This document shows, piece by piece, positions 42,080 through 50,208 of a DNA stretch of 64,000 nucleotides. Both the position numbers and the translations under genes were made by a program. The notes under the pieces are model-generated. The model searched no databases. It was not told the DNA's origin and saw only the letters and a list, made by a program, of their open reading frames with translations. The DNA is from DATCLS01 sp035296625 (GTDB lineage: Bacteria > Actinomycetota > Acidimicrobiia > Acidimicrobiales > VFJN01). Location: contig DATHAO010000042.1 in the NCBI GenBank assembly GCA_035296625.1, positions 1-64,000 of the forward strand. The letters run 5' to 3'. Position 1 is the stretch's first letter, and each line of letters begins with the position of its first letter.

Positions 42080-42643
42080 TCAACCGACGTCCCTCTCGTA
42101 AGGGAACCCCAGATCGGGGGCCGTGACGAGGGCGTGGAACGCCAGGCCGGCCTCCCGGGCCATCGCCTCGACGGTGCCGCCCCGATCGACGACCGGGACG
42201 AGTAGCACCGGCTGGGCCCCGCACGCGCGCACGACGTCCGCGGCCTCGAGCATCGACACGCCCCGGGTGACCGCGTCCTCGGTGATGGCGACCCGGTCGC
42301 CCGGTTGGAGCGCGCCGGCCAGGCGTCCGCCCCCACCGTGGTCCTTCGCCTCCTTGCGGACGCTGAAGGCCCGCAGCGGGCGGCCGCGCTCGGCGGCGAT
42401 GCCGGCGGTGGCGAAGGCCACGGCGTCCGCCCCCATCGTGAGGCCCCCGAGCGCGGTCACGTCGTCGGGCAGCGCCGCGAGCAGGGCGTCGGCCACGAGC
42501 ACCATGCCCTCGGGCCGGCACGTCGTCTGCTTGGCGTCGATGAACCAGCCGCTGCGCTTGCCCGACTTCAGCACGAAGTCGCCGAGCCGTACCGCGTGGG
42601 TCAGCAGGTGCTCGACGAGAGGGTCGAAACCGTCGGCGCTCAC
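42080..42643 (-). CDS. pyrE: Orotate phosphoribosyltransferase
   Basis: This 187-residue enzyme converts orotate and PRPP to OMP in pyrimidine synthesis. Visible family parts are LKSGKRSGWFIDAKQTTC, GGLTMGADAVAFATA and the PRPP-binding loop VAITEDAVTRGVSMLEA, in which the paired acidic residues are E-D. It starts with a GTG that overlaps the stop of purM (GTGA), so this pyrimidine gene is coupled to the purine genes purF-purM. It ends 10 bases from the convergent dehydrogenase gene. Confidence 0.93.
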   Translation of the reverse strand: MSADGFDPLVEHLLTHAVRLGDFVLKSGKRSGWFIDAKQTTCRPEGMVLVADALLAALPDDVTALGGLTMGADAVAFATAGIAAERGRPLRAFSVRKEAKDHGGGGRLAGALQPGDRVAITEDAVTRGVSMLEAADVVRACGAQPVLLVPVVDRGGTVEAMAREAGLAFHALVTAPDLGFPYERDVG

Positions 42644-43683
42644 CCGAACAGCACCCGCCGCCCGTCGGGCCGCTTTGCAGGCGCGGGCACCAGCGTGCCG
42701 ATCTCGACCGCCCGGTGACCGGCCTGGGCCAGCACGGCGAGCGTCCGGGCGGCGTCCGCGGGCGGGACGGCCACGACCATGCCGATGCCCATGTTGAACA
42801 CCTTGAGCATCTCGTCGTCGGTCACCTGGCCGCGCCGCTGGATCTCCCCGAACACCGCCGGTGCCTCCCACGCCGAGCGATCGACGCGCGCGTCCAGGCC
42901 GGCGGGCAGCACCCGGGGCAGGTTGCCGACCAGGCCGCCGCCGGTGACGTGCGCCACCGCCCGCACGTCGACGTCGCCCAGCAGCCGGGTCAGGGCCGGG
43001 GCGTAGATGACCGACGGCTCGAGCAGCTCGTCGGCCACGCTCCGCCCGGGGAACAGCTCGTCGTCGAGCGCCAGGCCGGCCACCTCGAGCAACACCCGGC
43101 GGGCGAGCGAATAACCGTTAGCGCGCAGCCCCGGCGACGGCAGACCGACCAGCACGTCGCCGGCCCGGGCGGTCTCGCCGGTGAGCAGGCGGTCGTGCTC
43201 GGCGACGCCCACGACGAATCCGACGAGGTCGAACTCGCCCGGCTCCATCGCGCCCGGGTGCTCGGCCATCTCGCCGCCCACGAGGGCGCACCCGGCCTGC
43301 CGGCACCCCTCGACGACTCCGGTGACCAGCTGGTCGACCAGATGCGGGTCGAGCTTGCCGACCGAGATGTAGTCGAGGAAGAACAGCGGCTCTGCGCCCT
43401 GGCACACGATGTCGTCGACGCACATGGCGACGAGGTCGATGCCGATCGTGTCGTAGCGCCCGGCCGCCCGGGCGACCATCGCCTTCGTCCCGACGCCGTC
43501 GGTCGACGACACGAGCACCGGACGGCGGTAGCGGTCGAGGGGCAGCTCGAAGAGCCCGCCGAATCCACCGATGTCGCCGAGGACCTCGGGCCGGTAGGTC
43601 GAGCGGACCTTGGCCTTGATGCGGTCGACGGCCGCCTCGCCGGCGGCGATGTCGACCCCGGCGGCGTCGTAGGTCTCGCCCAT
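42640..43683 (-). CDS. purM: Phosphoribosylformylglycinamidine cyclo-ligase (AIR synthetase)
   Basis: This 347-residue ATP-dependent enzyme closes FGAM to AIR. The sequence starts YDAAGVDIAAGEAAVDRIK and contains STDGVGTKAMVA, DIVCQGAEPLFFLDYI, LVGGEMAEHPG, SPGLRANGYSLAR and AHVTGGGLVGNLPRVLP, all diagnostic. The ATG is joined to the purF stop (TGATG) and the 3' end overlaps pyrE, giving the tight order purF-purM-pyrE. Confidence 0.97.
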   Translation of the reverse strand: MGETYDAAGVDIAAGEAAVDRIKAKVRSTYRPEVLGDIGGFGGLFELPLDRYRRPVLVSSTDGVGTKAMVARAAGRYDTIGIDLVAMCVDDIVCQGAEPLFFLDYISVGKLDPHLVDQLVTGVVEGCRQAGCALVGGEMAEHPGAMEPGEFDLVGFVVGVAEHDRLLTGETARAGDVLVGLPSPGLRANGYSLARRVLLEVAGLALDDELFPGRSVADELLEPSVIYAPALTRLLGDVDVRAVAHVTGGGLVGNLPRVLPAGLDARVDRSAWEAPAVFGEIQRRGQVTDDEMLKVFNMGIGMVVAVPPADAARTLAVLAQAGHRAVEIGTLVPAPAKRPDGRRVLFG

Positions 43684-45242
43684 CAGCCCATCAGCGTCGT
43701 GCCGTCGAGCGCCGGCTGGACGACGTCCTCGGCGACGCGCTGCTCGTCGGCCTCGAGCACGTGCTTGCGCAGGGTGACAGGCACCTCGACGGGGTAGGCG
43801 CCGGTGAAGCAGGCGTCGCAGAAGCCGGCGCCCGCCGCCCCGGTGGCGGTGACGAGCCGGTCGAGGTCGAGGTAGGCGAGCGTGTCGGCGTCGAGGTGAC
43901 CGCGGATGGCCTCGGTGTCGAGGTTGTGGGCGATCAGCTCGGTGCGCTCGCCGGTGTCGATGCCGTAGAAGCACGACCACATGACCGGCGGCGACGAGAT
44001 GCGCAGGTGGACCTCGCGGGCCCCCGCCTCGCGCAGCATGCGCACGAGCGCCCGCTGCGTCGTGCCGCGCACGATCGAGTCGTCGATGACCACGAGGCGC
44101 TTGCCGGCGATGTTCTCGCGCAGCGGGTTGAGCTTCATGTGCACGGCCCGGGCCCGGAGCTCCTGGGTGGGAGCGATGAAGCTGCGGCCGATGTAGCGGT
44201 TCTTCACCAGGCCCTGGCCCAGCGGGATGCCGCTGCGGTGGGCGAAGCCCTCGGCGGCCGGCACGCCGGACTCCGGCACGCCCATCACCATGTCGGCCTC
44301 CACCGGCGCCTGCTCGGCGAGCTGCTCGCCCATGTGGATTCGGGCCTGGTGAACGTTGCGGCCGTAGAGCCTGCTGTCGGGGCGGGCGAAGTACACGAAC
44401 TCGAACAGGCAGAGCCGGGGGTCGACCTCGTCGTCGGGGAACGGGTACGACGAGCGCGGCCCGTCGGCGTCGATGGCGAGCACCTCGCCGGGCTCGAGCT
44501 CGCGGACGAACTCGGCGCCGACGATGTCGAGTGCCGGGCTCTCGGACGCGAGCACCCAGCCGTCACCCAGCCGGCCCAGGCACAGCGGCCGGAAGCCGTG
44601 GGGGTCGCGCACCCCGAGGATGCCGTGCTCGTCCATGAGCACGAGCGAGAAGGCACCGGCCAGCTGCGGCACGACGCGGGCCACCGCCCGCTCGAGTGCG
44701 GTGACCGCCGTGCCGTGGGCCGCCGTGCCGTCGGGGTCGGCCGCCAGCTCGCTGGCGATCAGCTCGGCGACGATGTCGCTGTCGCTCGTGACCGTGCCCT
44801 CGAGCATCCCGGCCTCCTTGGCGAGGCGCTCGGTGTTGACGAGATTGCCGTTGTGGCCGAGCGCGAACTCGTGCGCCCCCACCGACCGGTAGACCGGCTG
44901 GGCGTTGCGCCACGTGGACGAGCCGGTCGTCGAGTAGCGGCAATGGCCGAGGGCCACGTCGCCGCTGAGTCCCGCAAGCGTTCGGTCGTCGAACACGCTC
45001 GCCACGAGACCCTGGTCCTTGACGACGGTGATCGTGTCGCCGTCGCCCACGGCCATGCCCGCCGCCTCCTGCCCGCGGTGCTGCAGGGCGAAGAGCCCGA
45101 GATAGGTGAGCTGGGCCACAGGCAAGCCCGGGCCGTACACGCCGAAGACCCCGCAGGCCTCCTTGAGCTCGTCGGGACGTCCCGCTGGCTCGGTGGGATC
45201 CAGGTGCTGGGCGGCCGACCGGGGGCGATCCGCGTCGATCAC
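43683..45242 (-). CDS. purF: Amidophosphoribosyltransferase
   Basis: This 519-residue enzyme commits PRPP to purine synthesis using glutamine. A propeptide-like leader of about 29 residues precedes the catalytic Cys30 in KEACGVFGVYG. The glutaminase domain shows LFALQHRGQEAAG and HNGNLVN, and the transferase domain the PRPP loop LVVIDDSIVRGTT. Cysteines in SCFYGID and FCDACFTGAYP fit the 4Fe-4S ligands of the Bacillus subtilis-type enzyme. GTG 45242 is chosen because CACAAT lies 6 bases upstream; GTG 45263 would add 7 residues. Confidence 0.96.
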   Translation of the reverse strand: MIDADRPRSAAQHLDPTEPAGRPDELKEACGVFGVYGPGLPVAQLTYLGLFALQHRGQEAAGMAVGDGDTITVVKDQGLVASVFDDRTLAGLSGDVALGHCRYSTTGSSTWRNAQPVYRSVGAHEFALGHNGNLVNTERLAKEAGMLEGTVTSDSDIVAELIASELAADPDGTAAHGTAVTALERAVARVVPQLAGAFSLVLMDEHGILGVRDPHGFRPLCLGRLGDGWVLASESPALDIVGAEFVRELEPGEVLAIDADGPRSSYPFPDDEVDPRLCLFEFVYFARPDSRLYGRNVHQARIHMGEQLAEQAPVEADMVMGVPESGVPAAEGFAHRSGIPLGQGLVKNRYIGRSFIAPTQELRARAVHMKLNPLRENIAGKRLVVIDDSIVRGTTQRALVRMLREAGAREVHLRISSPPVMWSCFYGIDTGERTELIAHNLDTEAIRGHLDADTLAYLDLDRLVTATGAAGAGFCDACFTGAYPVEVPVTLRKHVLEADEQRVAEDVVQPALDGTTLMG

Positions 45243-45248
45243 CGCGCC

Positions 45249-45254
45249 ATTGTG
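45249..45254 (-). promoter_or_regulatory. Candidate leaderless -10 hexamer of purF
   Basis: CACAAT on the minus strand, 6 bases before the GTG at 45242. The A and final T match the two most conserved positions. Confidence 0.3.
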
Positions 45255-45337
45255 CCGTCCCACCCGCCGAGCCCGGTGACACGACGTCCTGACCAGGCAC
45301 GATGTGCCGCCGTGCGGACGCCGGCGGCGCGGGTGCG

Positions 45338-45343
45338 TACGCT
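45338..45343 (+). promoter_or_regulatory. Candidate -10 hexamer of the GtrA-like gene
   Basis: TACGCT, 9 bases before the ATG at 45353. Confidence 0.35.
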
Positions 45344-45352
45344 CACCGGCCG

Positions 45353-45916
45353 ATGGGAACCCTGCTGCGCTCGCCCACGGTGCTGAAGCTGGCCAAGTAC
45401 TCGACCGCGTCCGTGGCCGGGGTCCTGGTCGGGCAGGCCACGCTCATCTTCGCCCTCGAGGTCCTCGGCTGGGCGGCGATGCCCGCGAACCTGGCCTCGG
45501 TCACGCTGGGCTGCATACCGAACTACACGATCAACCGGTACTGGACCTGGCAACAGTCGGGCGAGAACCGGTTGTGGGGAGAGGTGGTGCCGTTCTGGTC
45601 GATGGCCATCCTGGGCGCGCTCCTCTCGATGCTCGCCGTGGCCTACGCCGACCGCACGTGGGGCGGCACCTTCGCCGTGGCGGTCGCCAACCTGTCCGGC
45701 TTCGCCGTGCTCTGGGTGGCCAAGTTCTTCGTGCTCGACAAGCTGATGTGGAAGGTCGTCCACGACCTGCACCCCGACGTCGACATCGACGCCGCCGAGG
45801 CGGGCATGCCGGGCGCCCTCGAGCTCGACGCCGCCGAGGAGGAGGCCCGCCGGCGGCACGCCGAGGCGCCGGCCGACGACACGCCCGTCCGGCGCGGCGC
45901 CTCCGACCTGTCCTGA
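45353..45916 (+). CDS. GtrA-like family membrane protein
   Basis: This 187-residue protein has four membrane helices and the GtrA pattern: KLAKYSTASVAGVLVGQATLIFALEVLGW, then CIPNYTINRYWTWQ (the family's F/YxxNRxWxF-like motif), and WVAKFFVLDKLMWK. GtrA-like proteins are thought to move polyprenyl-linked sugars across the membrane. A 50-residue charged tail follows. It lies alone between purF and purL on the opposite strand, with no glycosyltransferase next to it. Confidence 0.87.
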   Translation: MGTLLRSPTVLKLAKYSTASVAGVLVGQATLIFALEVLGWAAMPANLASVTLGCIPNYTINRYWTWQQSGENRLWGEVVPFWSMAILGALLSMLAVAYADRTWGGTFAVAVANLSGFAVLWVAKFFVLDKLMWKVVHDLHPDVDIDAAEAGMPGALELDAAEEEARRRHAEAPADDTPVRRGASDLS

Positions 45917-45956
45917 GCCGCGCGGCCCGCCGCCCCCGCGGCGACGCCCCGGCCGG

Positions 45957-48182
45957 TCAGCCCTGCGTCGTGCCCTGGCCGAGCATGTCGGGCAGGCGCC
46001 CCCGCCAGGCGGCGACGGCATCGGCCAGCCCCACGTCGAGCTGGCCCTCCACCACGAGCCGGTCGCCCCCGGCCTCGCCGACGACCCTGCCGTCGACGCC
46101 CGCCGCGCCCTGGCGGCGCTGCAGCTCGCCGACGGCCGCCGGATCGACGGCGAGCACCACACGGCTGGGCGACTCGGCGAACAGCCAGCCGTGGCCGGCC
46201 GCTTCGGGCGCGTGGACCCGGAAGCCGGTGCCGCCCGACACCGCCATCTCGGCCAGTGCCAGGCCCAGCCCGCCGTCGGCCGCGTCGTGCACGCCGAGTA
46301 CGAGCCCGTCGTGCACGAGTCCGATCACCAGCTCGCACAGGGCCCGGTGGGCGTGGAGGTCGAGGGCGGGAGGCGTGCCGCGCTTGTGGCCCCGGTCCCA
46401 GGCCCAGCGCGAGCCCGACAACGTGCGCGGCTCGGGCCCGAGCACGACGACCTGCGTGCCCTCGACGAGCCGCACGCCCGGCGGGGGCGCCGCGAGGTCG
46501 TCGATCAGCCCGACCACGGCCACGACCGGGGTGGGGTCGATGTCGCGGCCGCGACTCTCGTTGTAGAGGCTCACGTTGCCGCCCACGACCGGCAGGCCGA
46601 GCGCCCGGCAGGCGTCGCCCATGCCGTCGACGGCCTCGGAGAGCTGCCACATGACCTCGGGGTGCTCGGGATTGCCGAAGTTCAGGCAGTTGACGAGCGC
46701 CAGGGGCCGGGCCCCGGCGCAGGCCAGGTTCACGACGGCCTCGGCGACCACCAGGGCGGTGCCGCGGCGCGGGTCGAGCGCGCACCACCGGTGGTTGCCG
46801 TCCGCCGTGAGGGCGATGCCCTTGCCGGTGGGGGCGCCCGTGACCGGGTGCTTGAGGCGCAGCACGCCGGCGTCGCCGCCCGGGCCCTCGACGGTGTTCA
46901 GGAACAGCTGGTGGTCGTACTGGGACCACACCCAGGACGTGTCCGCCAGCATGGCGACGAGGTCGGCGCCGAGGTCCGCCGGGGCGGCCAGCGCCTCGTC
47001 GGCGCCGTCGCTGAGCCGGTCGTGGAGGTCGGCGGGCTCGGCGCGGGGGCGGTCGAGCAGCGGGGCGTCCTCGTGGAGGGACGCCGCCGGCAGGTCGGCG
47101 AGCACCTCGCCGTCGGGCCGGTCGAGGATGCGCAGAGCCCCGCCGGCCGTGACCGTGCCCACGACGGCCGCCCGTACCTCCCAGCGGGCGCAGATGGCGA
47201 GCACCTCGTCGAGGACCCGTGGTTCGACGATCGCCAGCATCCGCTCCTGGCTCTCGCTGGTCATGACCTCGAACGGATCGAGGCCCTCCTCGCGGCGCGG
47301 GACCGCCGACAGGTAGACGTCCATGCCGACGCCGCCCCGGCTGGCGGTCTCGCTGGTGGCGCACGTGAGCCCCGCGCCACCCAGGTCCTGGATGCCCACG
47401 ACGAGGCCGGCGTCGAGCAGGTCGAGACATGCCTCGATCAGGCGCTTCTCCTCGAACGGGTCGCCGACCTGCACGCTCGGGCGCTTGGCGGCGTCGGCCT
47501 CGCCGTCGCCGAAGCCGGCGGACGCGAGCACCGACACACCGCCGATGCCGTCGCGGCCGGTGGGCGAGCCCAGCAGCACGGCCAGGTTCCCGATGCCCGA
47601 CGCTTGGCCGAGCACGAGGCGCTCGTGGGGCAGCAGGCCGAGGCAGAAGACGTTGACGAGGGGGTTGTCCTGATAGGTCTCGTCGAAGACCAGCTCGCCG
47701 CCGACGGTGGGGACGCCGACCGAGTTGCCATAGCCGCTGATGCCGGAGACGACGCCCTCGGCGATCCACCGGCTGCGGGCGTCGTCGAGGGGCCCGAAGC
47801 GCAACGGGTCCATGAGGGCGATCGGGCGGGCTCCCATCGTGAAGACATCGCGCAGGATCCCGCCGATTCCGGTCGCCGCGCCCTGATAGGGCTCGATGGC
47901 GGAGGGGTGGTTGTGGCTCTCGATGCGAAATGCCACCGCCAGCCCGTCGCCGACGTCGACGACACCGGCGTTCTCGCCCGGCCCCACCAACACCGCGGCC
48001 CCGTCGGTGGGGAGGCGTCGCAGGTGGATGCGGCTCGACTTGTAGGAGCAGTGCTCGGACCACATGACCGCGTACATGGCGAGCTCGAGGTGGTTCGGGC
48101 GACGGCCCAAGATGACGTCGATGGCCCCGGCCTCGTCGTCGGTGAGCCCGAGGGCCCGATGGATCGCCTCGTCGGTGGTCAC
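45957..48182 (-). CDS. purL: Phosphoribosylformylglycinamidine synthase II
   Basis: This 741-residue enzyme is the large synthetase subunit that, with PurQ and PurS, makes FGAM from FGAR, glutamine and ATP. Diagnostic segments are MYAVMWSEHCSYKSSR, AFRIESHNHPSAIEPYQGAATG, GIQDLGGAGLTCATSE, LVNCLNFGNPEHPEVMWQL, VGGNVSLYNES and VHDAADGGLGLALAEMA. The small-PurL type (about 740 residues) matches the separate purS and purQ genes nearby. The GTG at 48182 is chosen because TACGCT lies 6 bases upstream; an ATG at 48221 would add 13 residues. Confidence 0.97.
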   Translation of the reverse strand: MTTDEAIHRALGLTDDEAGAIDVILGRRPNHLELAMYAVMWSEHCSYKSSRIHLRRLPTDGAAVLVGPGENAGVVDVGDGLAVAFRIESHNHPSAIEPYQGAATGIGGILRDVFTMGARPIALMDPLRFGPLDDARSRWIAEGVVSGISGYGNSVGVPTVGGELVFDETYQDNPLVNVFCLGLLPHERLVLGQASGIGNLAVLLGSPTGRDGIGGVSVLASAGFGDGEADAAKRPSVQVGDPFEEKRLIEACLDLLDAGLVVGIQDLGGAGLTCATSETASRGGVGMDVYLSAVPRREEGLDPFEVMTSESQERMLAIVEPRVLDEVLAICARWEVRAAVVGTVTAGGALRILDRPDGEVLADLPAASLHEDAPLLDRPRAEPADLHDRLSDGADEALAAPADLGADLVAMLADTSWVWSQYDHQLFLNTVEGPGGDAGVLRLKHPVTGAPTGKGIALTADGNHRWCALDPRRGTALVVAEAVVNLACAGARPLALVNCLNFGNPEHPEVMWQLSEAVDGMGDACRALGLPVVGGNVSLYNESRGRDIDPTPVVAVVGLIDDLAAPPPGVRLVEGTQVVVLGPEPRTLSGSRWAWDRGHKRGTPPALDLHAHRALCELVIGLVHDGLVLGVHDAADGGLGLALAEMAVSGGTGFRVHAPEAAGHGWLFAESPSRVVLAVDPAAVGELQRRQGAAGVDGRVVGEAGGDRLVVEGQLDVGLADAVAAWRGRLPDMLGQGTTQG

Positions 48183-48188
48183 TCGAGC

Positions 48189-48194
48189 AGCGTA
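48189..48194 (-). promoter_or_regulatory. Candidate leaderless -10 hexamer of purL
   Basis: TACGCT on the minus strand, exactly 6 bases before the GTG at 48182. Confidence 0.45.
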
Positions 48195-48286
48195 GGCCAC
48201 GAACCTTCCAACCCAGCCCATCACGCGTCCGCCGCGGATCGTGTTCCTGGGACCTCGCAATGTCGCCCGTCAGCGATCGTTGATCT

Positions 48287-48304
48287 CAGAAATGCATTTT
48301 TCTG
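48287..48304. promoter_or_regulatory. Palindrome over the expected -35 region of the 139-residue protein gene
   Basis: CAGAAA and TTTCTG flank six bases (TGCATT) in an AT-rich patch. The site covers the place where a -35 would be for the TAGGAT -10 at 48316, so a bound regulator would block or activate transcription. Confidence 0.4.
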
Positions 48305-48315
48305 CGGAAGGGAAA

Positions 48316-48321
48316 TAGGAT
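48316..48321 (+). promoter_or_regulatory. Leaderless -10 hexamer of the 139-residue protein gene
   Basis: TAGGAT lies 7 bases before the ATG at 48329. Confidence 0.45.
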
Positions 48322-48328
48322 CCTGCGC

Positions 48329-48748
48329 ATGGCGACAACCACTCGCAAGAGAACACCCATGAGCGACGACCACAAGGCGGCCCTGGCCGAGGGGCGTGAC
48401 CAAGGCCGTGCCGTGCGGCGGTATCTGGAAGCACTCGAAGCGAACAAGCCCAAGCGCGGCCGTAAGCGCTCTCCCGAATCGATGAAGAAGCGCCTCGCCG
48501 CAGTCGAGGACGAGATCGCGAGTGCCGATCCCCTGAAGCGCCTTCACCTCGTGCAGGAGCGGCTCGATCTGCAGTCGGCCCTCGAGGCCAACGAGTCGAC
48601 CGTCGACATCGATCAACTCGAAAATGAGTTCGTCGATGCGGCGAGCACCTACAGCGAGCGCAAGGGCATCTCGTACTCGGCGTGGCGTGAGCTCGGCGTC
48701 CCCGGTTCCGTGCTGGAGCGCGCCGGCATCAGCCGCACGGCGGGCTGA
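48329..48748 (+). CDS. Conserved hypothetical basic/helical protein
   Basis: This 139-residue soluble protein has a basic N-terminal half with KPKRGRKRSPESMKKR (resembling a DNA- or RNA-binding basic patch), a helical acidic centre (AAVEDEIASADPLKRLHLVQERLDL), and a C-terminal block YSERKGISYSAWRELGVPGS then VLERAGI that I have seen as a widespread actinobacterial hypothetical motif. No enzyme motif is visible. It has its own promoter with a palindrome, and lies on the strand opposite to the flanking purine genes. A nucleic-acid-associated role is a guess from charge only. Confidence 0.8.
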   Translation: MATTTRKRTPMSDDHKAALAEGRDQGRAVRRYLEALEANKPKRGRKRSPESMKKRLAAVEDEIASADPLKRLHLVQERLDLQSALEANESTVDIDQLENEFVDAASTYSERKGISYSAWRELGVPGSVLERAGISRTAG

Positions 48749-48770
48749 CGGCCCCGGTCGTCTCGTGCAG

Positions 48771-48798
48771 GGTCAGCCGACGGCGGGGTCGGCTGATC
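48771..48798. terminator. Bidirectional hairpin between the 139-residue protein gene and purQ
   Basis: An 11-base-pair stem with core TCAGCCGAC/GTCGGCTGA and loop GGCGGG sits in the 88-base gap between convergent genes. It has no T-run. Confidence 0.6.
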
Positions 48799-48836
48799 GC
48801 AAGGACGACGATCCGCCCGCACCCGTCCGCGAGCGC

Positions 48837-49514
48837 CTATGCGGCGAGGGCACCCGCCGCCACGAGCAAGGACCGCAGCAGCACGAGCCCGTCGGTGGAC
48901 CCCAGAAGCGGGTGTGAGGCCCGCTCCGGATGGGGCATGAGGCCCACGACGTTCCGGCCCGCCGAGCAGATGCCGGCGATGTCGTCGATCGATCCGTTGG
49001 GGTTGGCGACGTAGCGGAAGACGATGCGGTCGTCGCCGCGCAGCTCCGCCAGTGTCTCGGGCTCGCAGGTGTAGTTGCCCTCGAAGTGGTTGATGGGGAT
49101 GAGCAGCTCGGTGCCCGGGGCGACGGCCGTGGTGAGCGGCGTGCTGCCGGCCTCGACCCGCAGCCGCGCCGGCTGGCACAGGAACTTGAGCCCGGCGTTC
49201 TTCTGCAGCGCGCCGGGCAGCAACCCCGATTCGGTGAGCACCTGGAAGCCGTTGCAGATGCCCACGACCGGGCCCCCCTCGGCGGCGAACGCGGCGACCG
49301 CCGCCATGACCGGCGAGAACCGGGCGATCGCCCCGGGCCGCAGGTAGTCGCCGTGGGCGAACCCACCCGGGAGCACCACGGCGTCGACGTCGCCCAGCGA
49401 GGTGTCGCCGTGCCAGAGGAGGCGCCCGGCGCCGCCGACGGCGGAGACCGCTTCGACGACGTCGTGCTCGCAGTTGGACCCGGGGAAGACGACGACCCCG
49501 ACCTGGGTGGTCAT
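48837..49514 (-). CDS. purQ: Phosphoribosylformylglycinamidine synthase I (glutaminase)
   Basis: This 225-residue class I glutamine amidotransferase supplies ammonia to PurL. VVVFPGSNCEHD opens the protein, the nucleophile elbow is GICNGFQVL, and the His/Glu of the triad are in GLMPHPERA. PINHFEGNY is a PurQ-specific segment. TACCGT lies 7 bases before the ATG, so it probably has its own leaderless transcript. purS lies upstream across a 420-base gap, more than is usual for the purS-purQ pair. Confidence 0.96.
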   Translation of the reverse strand: MTTQVGVVVFPGSNCEHDVVEAVSAVGGAGRLLWHGDTSLGDVDAVVLPGGFAHGDYLRPGAIARFSPVMAAVAAFAAEGGPVVGICNGFQVLTESGLLPGALQKNAGLKFLCQPARLRVEAGSTPLTTAVAPGTELLIPINHFEGNYTCEPETLAELRGDDRIVFRYVANPNGSIDDIAGICSAGRNVVGLMPHPERASHPLLGSTDGLVLLRSLLVAAGALAA

Positions 49515-49935
49515 GGCCCGCACGGTAGCCGCTGCCCCCCGCCGTCCCAGGCGACCGGGACCGGCGTCACATCCCGTTGAGGTCGGGGCGAACGCCCCGG
49601 ATCGTGAACCTGTCCTCCGGTGGGCCATTCGCGAACACGCGGTCGTCGTCGACACCACGATGCGCACCTTGGGGCCGTGCCCCCTCCAGCTGCAGCAGCG
49701 GCCGCGGCCAGGGAGGCGAAGATGCCCGCCGGGTCGCCTATCGCCAGCACGGCGTCGTCCGGCAGCTCCTGGCGCACGAACGCCGCGCCCCGCGGGCCAG
49801 GTGCGTCAGCGGACGAGCGCGAGCGCGGCCCACGCCCAAGCGCCACGGACGCTGCCCGCCCTCGACCTCCAGCGCGGGTGGCGCCGTCCCCAACGACGGA
49901 CGCTTTCCCCGTCAGTCCACGGACTCAGGTGGTCA
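49515..49935 (-). other. 420-base gap between purS and purQ, possible decayed gene
   Basis: No intact gene is seen. On the minus strand two neighbouring frames hold protein-like stretches: VRQELPDDAVLAIGDPAGIF (about 49720-49790) and, after a frame change, GVDDDRVFANGPPEDRFTIRG ending at a stop at 49567. I infer a small gene broken by a frameshift, or chance in GC-rich DNA; the split of purS from purQ by this segment would fit an insertion. Confidence 0.25.
49522..49527 (-). promoter_or_regulatory. Candidate leaderless -10 hexamer of purQ
   Basis: TACCGT on the minus strand, 7 bases before the ATG at 49514. Confidence 0.4.
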
Positions 49936-50190
49936 TCACGTCGCGGCGTGCACCTCGATGGTGGCACCCTCGATCACCGGGTTGGTGAGGAAGCGCTTGC
50001 ACATGTCCTCGACCTCCGCGCGGGCCGGGTCCGCGCCGGCGGCCTCGAGCTCGAAGCGGAAGCACTTGCCGACCTTGACCCCCGACACGCCCTCGAACCC
50101 CAGGGCGGGCAGCGACCGCTCGATGGTCGCCCCCTCGGGGTCGGCGATGCCGTCGTGGAGGCGGGTCTCGACGAGGACCGAGAAGCGCAT
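49936..50190 (-). CDS. purS: Phosphoribosylformylglycinamidine synthase, PurS subunit
   Basis: This 84-residue protein is the small subunit that bridges PurL and PurQ. It begins with a beta strand MRFSVLVETRLHDGIADPEG, has GVSGVKVGKCFRFEL in the middle and VEDMCKRFLTNPVIE near the end, all typical. TACGCT lies 6 bases before the ATG. purC is upstream by about 18 bases, so a second, internal promoter within a purine cluster is implied. Confidence 0.95.
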   Translation of the reverse strand: MRFSVLVETRLHDGIADPEGATIERSLPALGFEGVSGVKVGKCFRFELEAAGADPARAEVEDMCKRFLTNPVIEGATIEVHAAT

Positions 50191-50196
50191 GCGCGC

Positions 50197-50202
50197 AGCG
50201 TA
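50197..50202 (-). promoter_or_regulatory. Candidate leaderless -10 hexamer of purS
   Basis: TACGCT on the minus strand, exactly 6 bases before the ATG at 50190; overlaps the gap after purC. Confidence 0.45.
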
Positions 50203-50208
50203 GGCGCG

